A DNA stretch of 64,000 bases from [Actinomadura] parvosata subsp. kistnae (GTDB lineage: Bacteria > Actinomycetota > Actinomycetes > Streptosporangiales > Streptosporangiaceae), in contig NZ_OOHJ01000033.1 in the NCBI RefSeq assembly GCF_900323885.1, positions 1-64,000 of the forward strand. Reading direction: 5' to 3'. A program made the position numbers and the translations under genes. Of this stretch, positions 50,819 through 58,749 are shown piece by piece; the first letter of the stretch is position 1; every line of letters starts with the position of its first letter. The notes below the pieces were generated by a model. That model was not told where the DNA came from, made no database searches, and was given only the letters and a program-made list of their open reading frames with translations.

Positions 50819-53800
50819 TGATCACCGTTCCTTCCGCCCGGCCGGCCGCTACCCGCACACGCGTCGGCGTCGGAGCCTGCCTGCCCGACCTCCTGCTCCA
50901 GCAGGCCGAGAACCGGCCTGACGCGGTGGCGGTCACCGGAGCCGGCGGCAGCCTCACCTTCCGCGAGCTCCTCCACGACGCCGGCCGGCTGGCGGCCCGC
51001 CTCCAGCGGCTGTCCGCCGGCCCGGACGACTGCGTCGGCCTGTACGCCGACCCCTCGGCCGACCTGATCACCGGCGTCTGGGGGATCCTCATGGCGGGGG
51101 CCGCGTACCTGCCGCTGTCCCCCGACTACCCGCCCGACCGGATCCGCTTCATGATCGAGGACAGCCGGGCCACCGTCGTCGTCACCCAGCCCCATCTCGT
51201 ACGTGAGGTGTCGGAGCTGGCGCCACCGGGCACGCGGATCGTCACCCTGGCCGAGGAGCCGCGCCTCGAAGCGGACGGAGAGCGGCGCCCCGGCGAGGCG
51301 GCCTGGGGGCCGGGCTCGCTCGCCTACGTCATCTACACCTCCGGCAGCACAGGACGTCCCAAGGGGGTGCTGATCGAGCACCACAGCATCGCCTCCCAGC
51401 TGCGCTGGATGCACACCTGCGGCCACATCGGCCCGCACACCACGGTGCTGCAGAAGACGCCCGCCAGCTTCGACGCCGCCCAATGGGAGATCCTGGCGCC
51501 CGCGTTCGGCAGCCGGGTCGTCACGGCGCCGGCGGGCGGCCATCGCGACCCGGACGCCCTCATCGACGCCATGGCCGCCCACGACGTCACCACCCTGCAG
51601 TGCGTGCCCACGCTCCTCGAAGCGCTCGTGGACACGGGCCGGCTGGCCCGCTGCACCGCGCTGACCCGCGTCTTCTCGGGCGGCGAGGCCCTGACCAAGC
51701 GGCTGGCCAGGGCCGTGTTCGCGGCGCTGCCGGGCGCGTCGCTGATCAACCTGTACGGGCCCACCGAGTGCACGATCAACGCCACCGCGCACGTCGTCGA
51801 CCCCTGTCAGGCCGCCGACGGGGACGGGACGCTCCCGATCGGCGTGCCGGTGGACAACACCCACTGCTTCGTCCTGGACGCGAACCTGGCCCCCGTGGAC
51901 ATCGGCGAGACCGGCGAGCTGTACATCGGCGGCGCCCAGCTCGCCCGGGGTTATCTGAACCGGCCCGAGCAGACCCGCGAGCGGTTCGTCCCCTCGCCGT
52001 TCGTCCCGACGCAGCGGCTCTACCGCACCGGCGACCTGGCGTACTGGAACCCCGACGGCACCCTCCAGTTCGCCGGCCGCGCCGACGACCAGGTCAAGTT
52101 ACGCGGCCACCGGATCGAGCCGGGCGAGGTGGCGCTGGCCGCCGAACGGCACGCCTGGGTGCGGCGGGCCGCGGCGGTCGTCGTCACCGACGAGCGGACC
52201 CGCACCCCGCAGCTCGTCGTGTGCGCGGAGCTGGACCCCCGCGAGGCCGCCCTCATGGACCAGAGCCACCACGCGGCCCATCACCGCTCCAAGGCCGACC
52301 GCCTACAGGTGCGCGCCCAGCTCGCCGGCGCGGGCCTCAGACCGGACCTGTCCGGCCGCCCGGCGGTGCCGCTGCCGCACCGCGACGAGCCCGCCGAGCT
52401 GCGGCGCGCGGTCTTCGCCCGCAAGACCTACCGGTTCTACGAGGGCGGACCGGTCACCCGCGCGGACCTCCTGGCCCTGCTCGGCCCCACGCCCGGCGGA
52501 ACGGACGTCCGCCGCTCCGGCCCTCTCGGGCTCGACGAGCTCGGGCGGATCCTGCGCTGGTTCGGCCAGTTCCGCAGCGAGCAGCGGCTGCTGCCCAAGT
52601 ACGCCTACGCCTCGCCCGGCGCCCTGTACGCGACCCAGCTCTACGTGGAGGCCGCCGGCGTGACCGGCCTGGCGCCGGGCCTGTACTACTACCACCCCGC
52701 GGACCACGCCCTGGTCCACATCGGCGCGGCCCGGCTGCCCAAGGACGGCGGCCTGCGGGTGCACCTGTCCGGCAGGCGGGCGGCGATCGAGCCGGTCTAC
52801 CGGGAGAACCTGCACGAGGTCCTGGAGTTCGAGGCCGGTCACATGGTGGGCGTCTTCGAGGACGTGCTGCCCGCGTACGGGCTGGACATCCGCCCGCTGG
52901 ACCGGATCGCCTCGGTACGGGAACGGCTCGGCGTCGAGCCGCACGACCACTACGTCGGCACGTTCGAGATCGGCCCCCACGACGGCTCGCCGCGCGCCGG
53001 CGACGTCGAGGTCTTCGTCCAGGCGCATGCCGGCCGCGTGCCGGGCCTGCCGGCGGGCTTTTACCGGCACCGCGACGGCACGCTGGAGCGCGTCTCCGAC
53101 GAGGTCGTGCAGCGCCGGCACGTGGTGGCGATCAACCAGCAGGTGTACGACCGCGCCGCCTTCGGCCTCGCCCTGCTGGCCAGGGACGGCCGGCCGTGGC
53201 TGGCGTACGTGGTGCTCGGCGCCCGCCTGCACCACCTGCAGCGCAACGCCCTGGGCCTCGGCCTGATGTCGTCGGGCTACAGCTCGAAGAGCGGCCACCC
53301 CATGCCCGCGGCCCGCCGCGTGGCGGAGATCCTCGCGGGCACGGGCGCGGGGACGCAGGCGATGTACTTCGTGCTCGGCGGGCGGGTCAGCGCCGAGCAG
53401 ATCGCCGGCGAGGACATGCGTGAGGACGCCGTCCACATGAAGGGCCCGGCCGAGCTGATCAAGGACGGGCTGGCCCGCCTGCTGCCGGACTACATGCTGC
53501 CCAACCGGGTCCTGATCGTGGACGCGCTGCCGCTGACGGCGAACGGCAAGGTGGACGCCGCCGCCCTGCGGGCCCTGGCCGCGCCGCGACCGGCCGCCCC
53601 GCACGTGCCGCCCGCGACCGCGACCGAGCGGTGGCTGGCCGCGGAGTGGGGCCGGGTGCTGAAGTACGAGGACGTCTCGGCGACGGACGACTTCTTCGCC
53701 TGCGGCGGCAACTCGCTGACCGCGGTGGCGCTGATCAACCGGATCAACCGCGAGTTCGGCACGCGGCTGCCCTTCCAGGCGCTGTTCGAGTCGCCCAGGC

Positions 53801-54657
53801 TGACGGAGCTGGCGGCCCGCGTGGACGCCGGGCAGGCGGCGCCGTCCTCCCGGCTGGTGCCCCTCGGTCACGCCACGGACGGCTCGCCGGTGTCCCACGG
53901 GCGGGCGGCGCAGGGGCCGCCGGTCTTCTGCTGGCCCGGGCTCGGTGGTTATCCGATGAACCTGCGCGCGCTGGCCCGCCACGCCGCCCCCGGCCGCCCG
54001 TTCCACGGCGTCCAGGCGTACGGGCTGAACCCCGGCGAGGAGCCGTACCCGTCGATCCAGGAGATGGCCGCGGCGGACGTGGCCGAGATCAGGCGCGTGC
54101 GGCCTCGGGGGCCGTACACGCTGTGGGGGTACTCGTTCGGCGCGCGCGTCGCCTTCGAGGCGGCCAAGCAGCTCGAACAGGCCGGCGAGCGCGTGGACGA
54201 GGTCGTGCTGATCTGCCCCGGCAACCCGCGCGTGGCGGCCGGGAGCCGGGAGCGGGCGGCGTCCTACACCGACCCGACGTATGTGACGATCCTCTACTCC
54301 GTCTTCACCGGCACGGTCGCGGGCCCCGGTCTGGAGCGCTGCCTGGAGCAGGCCAGGGACGAGGAGAGCTTCGTCGCGTTCGTGCACGGCCTGCTGCCTG
54401 AACTGGACCGGCCGCTGATCCGCCGGATCGCCCGGCTGGTGGCCAGAACCTACGCCTTCCCGTACCCGTTCGACGGGCTGGCCGCGCCCGTGACCGTCAT
54501 CAGGGCCGCCGGCGACGAGCAGCCGCACATCGACGGGAAGGTGTTCGAGCTGGCCGCCGACCACTACGGCGCGCTCAGGGAGCCCGGCGTCGCGGAGCTC
54601 GCCCACACCATCCGCACGAGTACAAACGTCATTCGCACGAGCACCGAGGAGTCGTGA
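50815..54657 (+). CDS. Indigoidine/blue-pigment synthetase-type NRPS (A-Ox-PCP-TE)
   Basis: 1280 residues, the same size and order as BpsA/IndC. Adenylation with AYVIYTSGSTGRPKGV near 172, YRTGDLAYW and GRADDQVKLRGHRIEPGEV. A nitroreductase/SagB-like oxidase domain is inserted at about 530-870 (VFARKTYRFYEGG to AMYFVLGG). Then A10 (LPLTANGKVD), a carrier with FFACGGNSL (Ser near 966), and thioesterase with GYSFGARVAFEAA near 1107. This enzyme type cyclises and oxidises L-glutamine; the product dimerises to blue indigoidine or is diverted to C-nucleosides. Stop overlaps the tautomerase ATG (TGATG). Confidence 0.93.
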   Translation: MMITVPSARPAATRTRVGVGACLPDLLLQQAENRPDAVAVTGAGGSLTFRELLHDAGRLAARLQRLSAGPDDCVGLYADPSADLITGVWGILMAGAAYLPLSPDYPPDRIRFMIEDSRATVVVTQPHLVREVSELAPPGTRIVTLAEEPRLEADGERRPGEAAWGPGSLAYVIYTSGSTGRPKGVLIEHHSIASQLRWMHTCGHIGPHTTVLQKTPASFDAAQWEILAPAFGSRVVTAPAGGHRDPDALIDAMAAHDVTTLQCVPTLLEALVDTGRLARCTALTRVFSGGEALTKRLARAVFAALPGASLINLYGPTECTINATAHVVDPCQAADGDGTLPIGVPVDNTHCFVLDANLAPVDIGETGELYIGGAQLARGYLNRPEQTRERFVPSPFVPTQRLYRTGDLAYWNPDGTLQFAGRADDQVKLRGHRIEPGEVALAAERHAWVRRAAAVVVTDERTRTPQLVVCAELDPREAALMDQSHHAAHHRSKADRLQVRAQLAGAGLRPDLSGRPAVPLPHRDEPAELRRAVFARKTYRFYEGGPVTRADLLALLGPTPGGTDVRRSGPLGLDELGRILRWFGQFRSEQRLLPKYAYASPGALYATQLYVEAAGVTGLAPGLYYYHPADHALVHIGAARLPKDGGLRVHLSGRRAAIEPVYRENLHEVLEFEAGHMVGVFEDVLPAYGLDIRPLDRIASVRERLGVEPHDHYVGTFEIGPHDGSPRAGDVEVFVQAHAGRVPGLPAGFYRHRDGTLERVSDEVVQRRHVVAINQQVYDRAAFGLALLARDGRPWLAYVVLGARLHHLQRNALGLGLMSSGYSSKSGHPMPAARRVAEILAGTGAGTQAMYFVLGGRVSAEQIAGEDMREDAVHMKGPAELIKDGLARLLPDYMLPNRVLIVDALPLTANGKVDAAALRALAAPRPAAPHVPPATATERWLAAEWGRVLKYEDVSATDDFFACGGNSLTAVALINRINREFGTRLPFQALFESPRLTELAARVDAGQAAPSSRLVPLGHATDGSPVSHGRAAQGPPVFCWPGLGGYPMNLRALARHAAPGRPFHGVQAYGLNPGEEPYPSIQEMAAADVAEIRRVRPRGPYTLWGYSFGARVAFEAAKQLEQAGERVDEVVLICPGNPRVAAGSRERAASYTDPTYVTILYSVFTGTVAGPGLERCLEQARDEESFVAFVHGLLPELDRPLIRRIARLVARTYAFPYPFDGLAAPVTVIRAAGDEQPHIDGKVFELAADHYGALREPGVAELAHTIRTSTNVIRTSTEES

Positions 54658-54887
54658 TGCCGCACGTCACCATCCAGCACTTCCCCCTCGACCTGGCCCC
54701 GGAGCGGAGGCGGCGCCTGGCGGACGCGCTGACCGCGCTGGTCGTGGAGGAGTTCGGCACCTACGAGGGAGCCGTGTCCATCGCGCTCGAACCGGTGGAC
54801 CCCGGCGACTGGGCCGCGGCGGTGTACGAGCCGCGCATCGCCGGCCGCCCCGAGCAGCTGATCAAGGCGCCGGAGTACCGCCGTTGA
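54657..54887 (+). CDS. 4-oxalocrotonate tautomerase-family protein
   Basis: 76 residues. Choosing ATG 54657 rather than GTG 54654 places Pro directly after Met (MPHVTIQHFPLD), giving the N-terminal catalytic proline that defines the family. The rest is a beta-alpha-beta unit (LADALTALVVEEFGTYEGAVSIALEPV). It sits between the NRPS and the PsuG-like gene with overlaps on both sides, so it is translated with them. It could isomerise the keto/enol form of the glutamine-derived ring before ribosylation. Confidence 0.85.
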   Translation: MPHVTIQHFPLDLAPERRRRLADALTALVVEEFGTYEGAVSIALEPVDPGDWAAAVYEPRIAGRPEQLIKAPEYRR

Positions 54888-55810
54888 GCGGCATCCCGCT
54901 GGTGGTCGCGGAGGAGGTGGCGCAGGCGCTGGCCGAGGGCCGGGCGGTGGTCGCGCTGGAGTCGAACGTGATCACGCACGGCCTGCCGTACCCGGACAAC
55001 GCCGCCACCGCCGTCGAGGTGGAGTCGGCGGTGCGGAAGGGCGGGGCGGTGCCGGCGACGATCGGGGTGGACGGCGGCCGGCTGCTGATCGGCATGGGCG
55101 AGGCGGACATCGAGCGGTTCGCCGCGACCCCCGGCATCCCGAAGGCCGGCAACCGGGACCTGCCGGTGGTGCTGGCCCGCGGCGGGCTCGGCGCCACCAC
55201 CGTGGCCTCCTCGCTGGTGGCGGCCGAGCTGGCGGGCATCCCGTTCTTCGCCTCCGCGGGCATCGGCGGGGTGCACCGGGGCGCGCAGGCGACGATGGAC
55301 GTCTCCGCCGACCTCATCCAGTTCACCCGCTCCAGGGTGGCGGTCGTCTGCGCCGGGGCGAAGAACATCCTCGATCTCGGGCTGACCCTGGAGTACCTGG
55401 AGACGCAGGGGGTGCCGCTGGTGTCGTACCGGTCGGACGACTTCCCCGCCTTCTACTGCGCCTCCAGCGGCCTGCGCAGCCCGCACCGGATCGACGATCC
55501 GGACGTCGTCGCCCGCGTCGTCGAGCACCACTGGGCGGCGGGCGGCCGCGGCGTCGTCGTCACCAGCCCGCCCCGCCCGGAGGACGCCGTGGACCCCGAG
55601 GTGGCCGAGAGCGCCGTGCGCGCGGCGCTGGCCGCCGCCGAGCGGGACGGCGTCACAGGCAACGCGATCACGAAGTACCTCATGCGGGCCGTGGACGAGG
55701 CCACCGGCGGGCGGACCTCGCGGGCCAACATGGCGGTTCTCGTCAGCACGGCAGAAACCGGCGGCGTGCTCGCCGCCGCGCACGCCCGCCACCGATCCGC
55801 TCTCCGATAA
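54884..55810 (+). CDS. Pseudouridine-5'-phosphate glycosidase-like C-glycosynthase
   Basis: 308 residues from TTG 54884, overlapping the tautomerase stop (TTGA), with GGAG at 54871. PsuG signature: VVALESNVITHGLPYP (Glu near 25), GIGGVHRGAQATMDVSADL and VVCAGAKNILDLG (Schiff-base Lys near 158). PsuG reversibly joins ribose 5-phosphate and uracil; homologues AlnA, SdmA, OzmB and IndA make C-C bonds in alnumycin, showdomycin, oxazinomycin/minimycin and indigoidine gene sets. Its place directly after the A-Ox-PCP-TE gene supports C-nucleoside formation rather than housekeeping. Confidence 0.9.
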   Translation: MSGIPLVVAEEVAQALAEGRAVVALESNVITHGLPYPDNAATAVEVESAVRKGGAVPATIGVDGGRLLIGMGEADIERFAATPGIPKAGNRDLPVVLARGGLGATTVASSLVAAELAGIPFFASAGIGGVHRGAQATMDVSADLIQFTRSRVAVVCAGAKNILDLGLTLEYLETQGVPLVSYRSDDFPAFYCASSGLRSPHRIDDPDVVARVVEHHWAAGGRGVVVTSPPRPEDAVDPEVAESAVRAALAAAERDGVTGNAITKYLMRAVDEATGGRTSRANMAVLVSTAETGGVLAAAHARHRSALR

Positions 55811-55821
55811 GGACGTCTGAC

Positions 55822-56958
55822 ATGCCCGTGGAGTTTCTCGGCATCGCCTACACCAACAACGCCTCGGAGACCACGGCCCGTTCCGGGCTCTCCTTCGACA
55901 AGGACTACACGCTCAGGCTCGCCCGCGCCCACGAGGACCACGGCTGGGACCGGGTCCTGTTCGCCTACGGCTCGGACACGCCGGTCCCGACGCCGGCGGC
56001 GGGCTGGCTGGCGGCGAAGGTGGAGCGGCTGCAGATCCTGCTCGCGCACCGGCCGAACGTGTCCTACCCGACGTACGCGGCCCGCTCGTTCGCGACGCTG
56101 GACCACATCAGCGACGGGCGGCTGACCATCCACTTCATCACCGGCGGCAACGACCACGAGCAGCGGCGCGAGGGCGACACGCTGACCAAGGACCAGCGTT
56201 ACAGCCGCACCAGGGAGTACATCCAGATCGTCAAGAAGGTGTGGACGCGCAGGGAGCCGTTCGACCACGAGGGCGAGCACTACCGCTTCCACGACTACGT
56301 CAGCGACATCTTCCCCGTGCAGGACCCGCACCCGGGCGTCTCCTTCGGCGGCTCCTCGCCCGCCGCGTACGCCGCCGGCGGCGCGGAGGCGGACATCTAC
56401 TGCCTGTGGGGCGAGCCGCTGGCCGACACCGCCCAGCAGATCGAGTCGGTGTGGGCGGCGGCACGCGCCGCCGGGCGCAGCGACCGGCCGCGCATCCAGG
56501 CGGCCTTCCGCCCGATCATCGCCCCGACGGAGGAGCTGGCCTGGGAGAAGGCGCACCGCACGGTCGAGGCCATCCGGGTGCGGCGGGCGGTCAGGCAGCC
56601 GCCGCGCGGCCACGCGCCGGACGGGCCGGAGAACACCGGCGCGCAGCGGCTGATCGCCATCGCCTCCAGGGGCGAGCGCTTCGACCGGGCCCTGTGGACG
56701 CCCACGTCGGCCGCCACGGGCGGCGAGGGCAACTCCAACGCCCTGGTCGGCACCCCGGAGACGGTGGCGAAGGCGCTGCTCGACTACTACGACCTGGGCG
56801 TGGACATCATCTCCGCCCGCGGCTACGACCTGCTCGGCGACGCCGTCGACTTCGGCCGGCACGTCATCCCGATCGTCCGGGAGGAGGTGGCCAGGCGCGA
56901 CCGCGAGGGCGCCGAGCGCGGTCCGCACCTGCTGGAGAAGATCACCGCCGGGATCTGA
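55822..56958 (+). CDS. LLM flavin-dependent monooxygenase (SsuD-like)
   Basis: 378 residues. The TIM-barrel landmarks of alkanesulfonate-type monooxygenases are present: RSFATLDHISDGRLTIHFITGGND, RSREYIQIVKKVW, GVSFGGSSPAA and WGEPLADTAQQI. It uses FMNH2 from a separate reductase. It lies 11 bp after the PsuG-like gene, so could belong to that operon, yet it faces a sulfonate ABC operon and resembles the broken LLM gene at 61991. I favour sulfonate use; a tailoring role in the C-nucleoside cluster is the alternative. Confidence 0.85.
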   Translation: MPVEFLGIAYTNNASETTARSGLSFDKDYTLRLARAHEDHGWDRVLFAYGSDTPVPTPAAGWLAAKVERLQILLAHRPNVSYPTYAARSFATLDHISDGRLTIHFITGGNDHEQRREGDTLTKDQRYSRTREYIQIVKKVWTRREPFDHEGEHYRFHDYVSDIFPVQDPHPGVSFGGSSPAAYAAGGAEADIYCLWGEPLADTAQQIESVWAAARAAGRSDRPRIQAAFRPIIAPTEELAWEKAHRTVEAIRVRRAVRQPPRGHAPDGPENTGAQRLIAIASRGERFDRALWTPTSAATGGEGNSNALVGTPETVAKALLDYYDLGVDIISARGYDLLGDAVDFGRHVIPIVREEVARRDREGAERGPHLLEKITAGI

Positions 56959-56984
56959 CGGTCCGGGCGCCCGCGCTCGGGGGC

Positions 56985-57012
56985 GTGGACGCCCGGCCCT
57001 TCAGGCGTCCAC
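56985..57012. terminator. Hairpin between convergent LLM and ABC ATPase genes
   Basis: GTGGACGCC (56985-56993) and GGCGTCCAC (57004-57012) are perfect 9-base arms around a 10-base loop, placed 27 bases after the LLM stop and 72 before the ATPase stop. No U-tract, so it may act as a bidirectional factor-assisted terminator. Confidence 0.65.
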
Positions 57013-57084
57013 ACTTCGGCTCGGCCGCGCCGGCGGAGGTGGTGCCGTCCCCGAGGACTCGGCGTCGCGGCGCGTGGCCCGCGT

Positions 57085-57870
57085 TCAGGACCGGTCGGGA
57101 ACGAGGGGCACGCGCAGGCGGGTGAGCAGGTGGCGGCGCAGGGCGCCGAAGCCGGGGTCGTCCTGCGTGCGCGGGTGCGGGAGCGGGACGGGGGTGTCCT
57201 CGGCGATGCGGCCGTCCTCCAGCACGAGGAGGCGGTCGGCGAGCAGCAGCGCCTCGTTCACGTCGTGCGTGACCAGCAGGGCGGCGAAGTCGTGCTCGCC
57301 GCGCAGACGGAAGAACAGCGCCTGCATCCTGAGCCGGTTGAGCGCGTCGAGGGCGGCGAAGGGCTCGTCGAGCAGCAGGATGTCGGGCTCGCGGACGAGG
57401 GCGCGGGCCAGGGCGACCCGCTGCGCCTGGCCGCCGGACAGCTCCGCCGGCCAGGCCCGGCCCCGGTCGGCGAGGCCCACCCCGGCCAGCGCCGCGGACG
57501 TGCGGCGGGCCAGGTCAGGGCCGCGCAGGCCGAGCGCGATGTTGTCGGCGACGCGTTTCCACGGCAGCAGCCGGTGCTCCTGGAACACCACGGCGGTGCG
57601 GCCGCTGGTGCGCACCTCGCCGTCCGCGCCGGAGTCGAGACCGGCCAGGACGCGCAGCAGCGTGCTCTTGCCGGAGCCGCTGGCGCCGAGCAGCGCGACC
57701 ACCTCGCCTCTGCGGATGCGCAGGTCCACGCCGTCGAGCACGGTGGTGTCGCCGAACGCGCGCGTGATCCCCCGCGCGGTGACCACCGCCAGGTCCGCCG
57801 CTGTCAGGTCCGGCGCCACGTCCGGCGCGGTCGTGGCGGGGTTCAGCTCGCTTCGAGGCCGCGCCGCCAT
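57085..57870 (-). CDS. ssuB: Sulfonate/nitrate-type ABC transporter ATPase (SsuB-like)
   Basis: 261 residues from ATG 57870. Walker A is LLGASGSGKSTLLRV, Q-loop in VVFQEHRLLPWKRV, signature LSGGQAQRVALARAL, Walker B ILLLDEPFAALD and the switch His in LLVTHDVNEAL. The HRLLPW motif is typical of the SsuB/TauB/NrtD group. It overlaps the permease gene by 28 bases and is last in the operon. Confidence 0.9.
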   Translation of the reverse strand: MAARPRSELNPATTAPDVAPDLTAADLAVVTARGITRAFGDTTVLDGVDLRIRRGEVVALLGASGSGKSTLLRVLAGLDSGADGEVRTSGRTAVVFQEHRLLPWKRVADNIALGLRGPDLARRTSAALAGVGLADRGRAWPAELSGGQAQRVALARALVREPDILLLDEPFAALDALNRLRMQALFFRLRGEHDFAALLVTHDVNEALLLADRLLVLEDGRIAEDTPVPLPHPRTQDDPGFGALRRHLLTRLRVPLVPDRS

Positions 57871-58676
57871 GCCAGGGCCCTCCCTTCCGCCGTACGCAGG
57901 GCCAGGTCCGACAGCAGGCCGAGCAGCGCGTAGATGAGCAGCCCGAGCACCACCACGTCGGTCTGGGCGAACTCGCGGGCCTCCATCATCATGAAGCCGA
58001 GCCCGCTGTCGGCGTTGACCTGCTCGCCGACCACCAGGCTGAGCCAGCCCGCGCCGAACGCCAGGCGCAGGCCCAGGAACAGCGACGGCAGCGCTCCGGG
58101 CAGCACGACGTGCCGCAGCCGGGCCGCGGCCGACAGCCCGCACGTGCGGGCGGCCTCCACCAGCCGCTCGTCGATGCCGCGGATGCCGCCGTAGGTGTTG
58201 AGGTAGACCGGGAAGAACGCGCCCAGCGCGACCAGCGAGATCTTCAGCGGCTCGCCGATGCCGACCCAGATGAGCAGCAGCGGGACGAGGCCGAGGTGGG
58301 GCAGCATGCGGGCCATCTGGACCGGCGGGTCCACCAGGTCGTCGCCGAGCCGCAGCAGCCCGGCGACCGAGCCGAGCGCGAGCCCGAGCCCGCCGCCGAT
58401 CGCCAGGCCGATGACGGCCCGGACGAGCGAGTCGAGCAGGTTGTGCCAGAGTGTCCCATCAGCGGCCAGCCGCCAGCCAGCGGCCAGCACGTCGCTGGGC
58501 GCCGACAGCTTGTCCGGCGGCAGGATCCCGGCCCGCGAGGCCCCTTCCCAGAGGACGACGACGAGCAGCGGGGTGATGATCCGCCGCCAGCGGGTGGCTC
58601 GGGCCGGCCGGGAGCGTTGCTGCGGGCGGGTGCGCTCGCGTCCGGTCCGCGGGGCCCGCACAGGTGTCGCCGTCAT
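57843..58676 (-). CDS. ssuC: Sulfonate/nitrate-type ABC permease (SsuC-like)
   Basis: 277 residues with six hydrophobic segments and the BPD_transp_1 EAA loop EAARTCGLSAAARLRHVVLPGALPSLFLGLR (key: EAARTCGLSAAARLRHVVLP). ATG 58676 is reached through two coupled micro-ORFs that repeat its own N-terminus (MTAxPVRAP) joined to the end of the upstream binding protein. Forms the membrane channel for the transporter encoded here. Confidence 0.9.
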   Translation of the reverse strand: MTATPVRAPRTGRERTRPQQRSRPARATRWRRIITPLLVVVLWEGASRAGILPPDKLSAPSDVLAAGWRLAADGTLWHNLLDSLVRAVIGLAIGGGLGLALGSVAGLLRLGDDLVDPPVQMARMLPHLGLVPLLLIWVGIGEPLKISLVALGAFFPVYLNTYGGIRGIDERLVEAARTCGLSAAARLRHVVLPGALPSLFLGLRLAFGAGWLSLVVGEQVNADSGLGFMMMEAREFAQTDVVVLGLLIYALLGLLSDLALRTAEGRALAWRRGLEAS

Positions 58677-58749
58677 CGCAATACCTCGGGTGCTCGCACG
58701 GGCGCCGTCATCGCAGTACCTCGCGCGCTCGTGCGGGGGGCGCCGTCAT
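58673..58749 (-). repeat. Triplicated SBP-permease junction with two coupled micro-ORFs
   Basis: Three copies of a 35-38 bp junction. From the binding-protein stop (58746-58748) an ATGA overlap opens MTAPPARAREVLR (58749-58708), whose stop overlaps the start of MTAPVRAPEVLR (58711-58673), whose stop overlaps the permease ATG (58676). Each peptide begins like the permease (MTA..PVRAP) and ends like the binding protein (EVLR). Confidence 0.92.
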
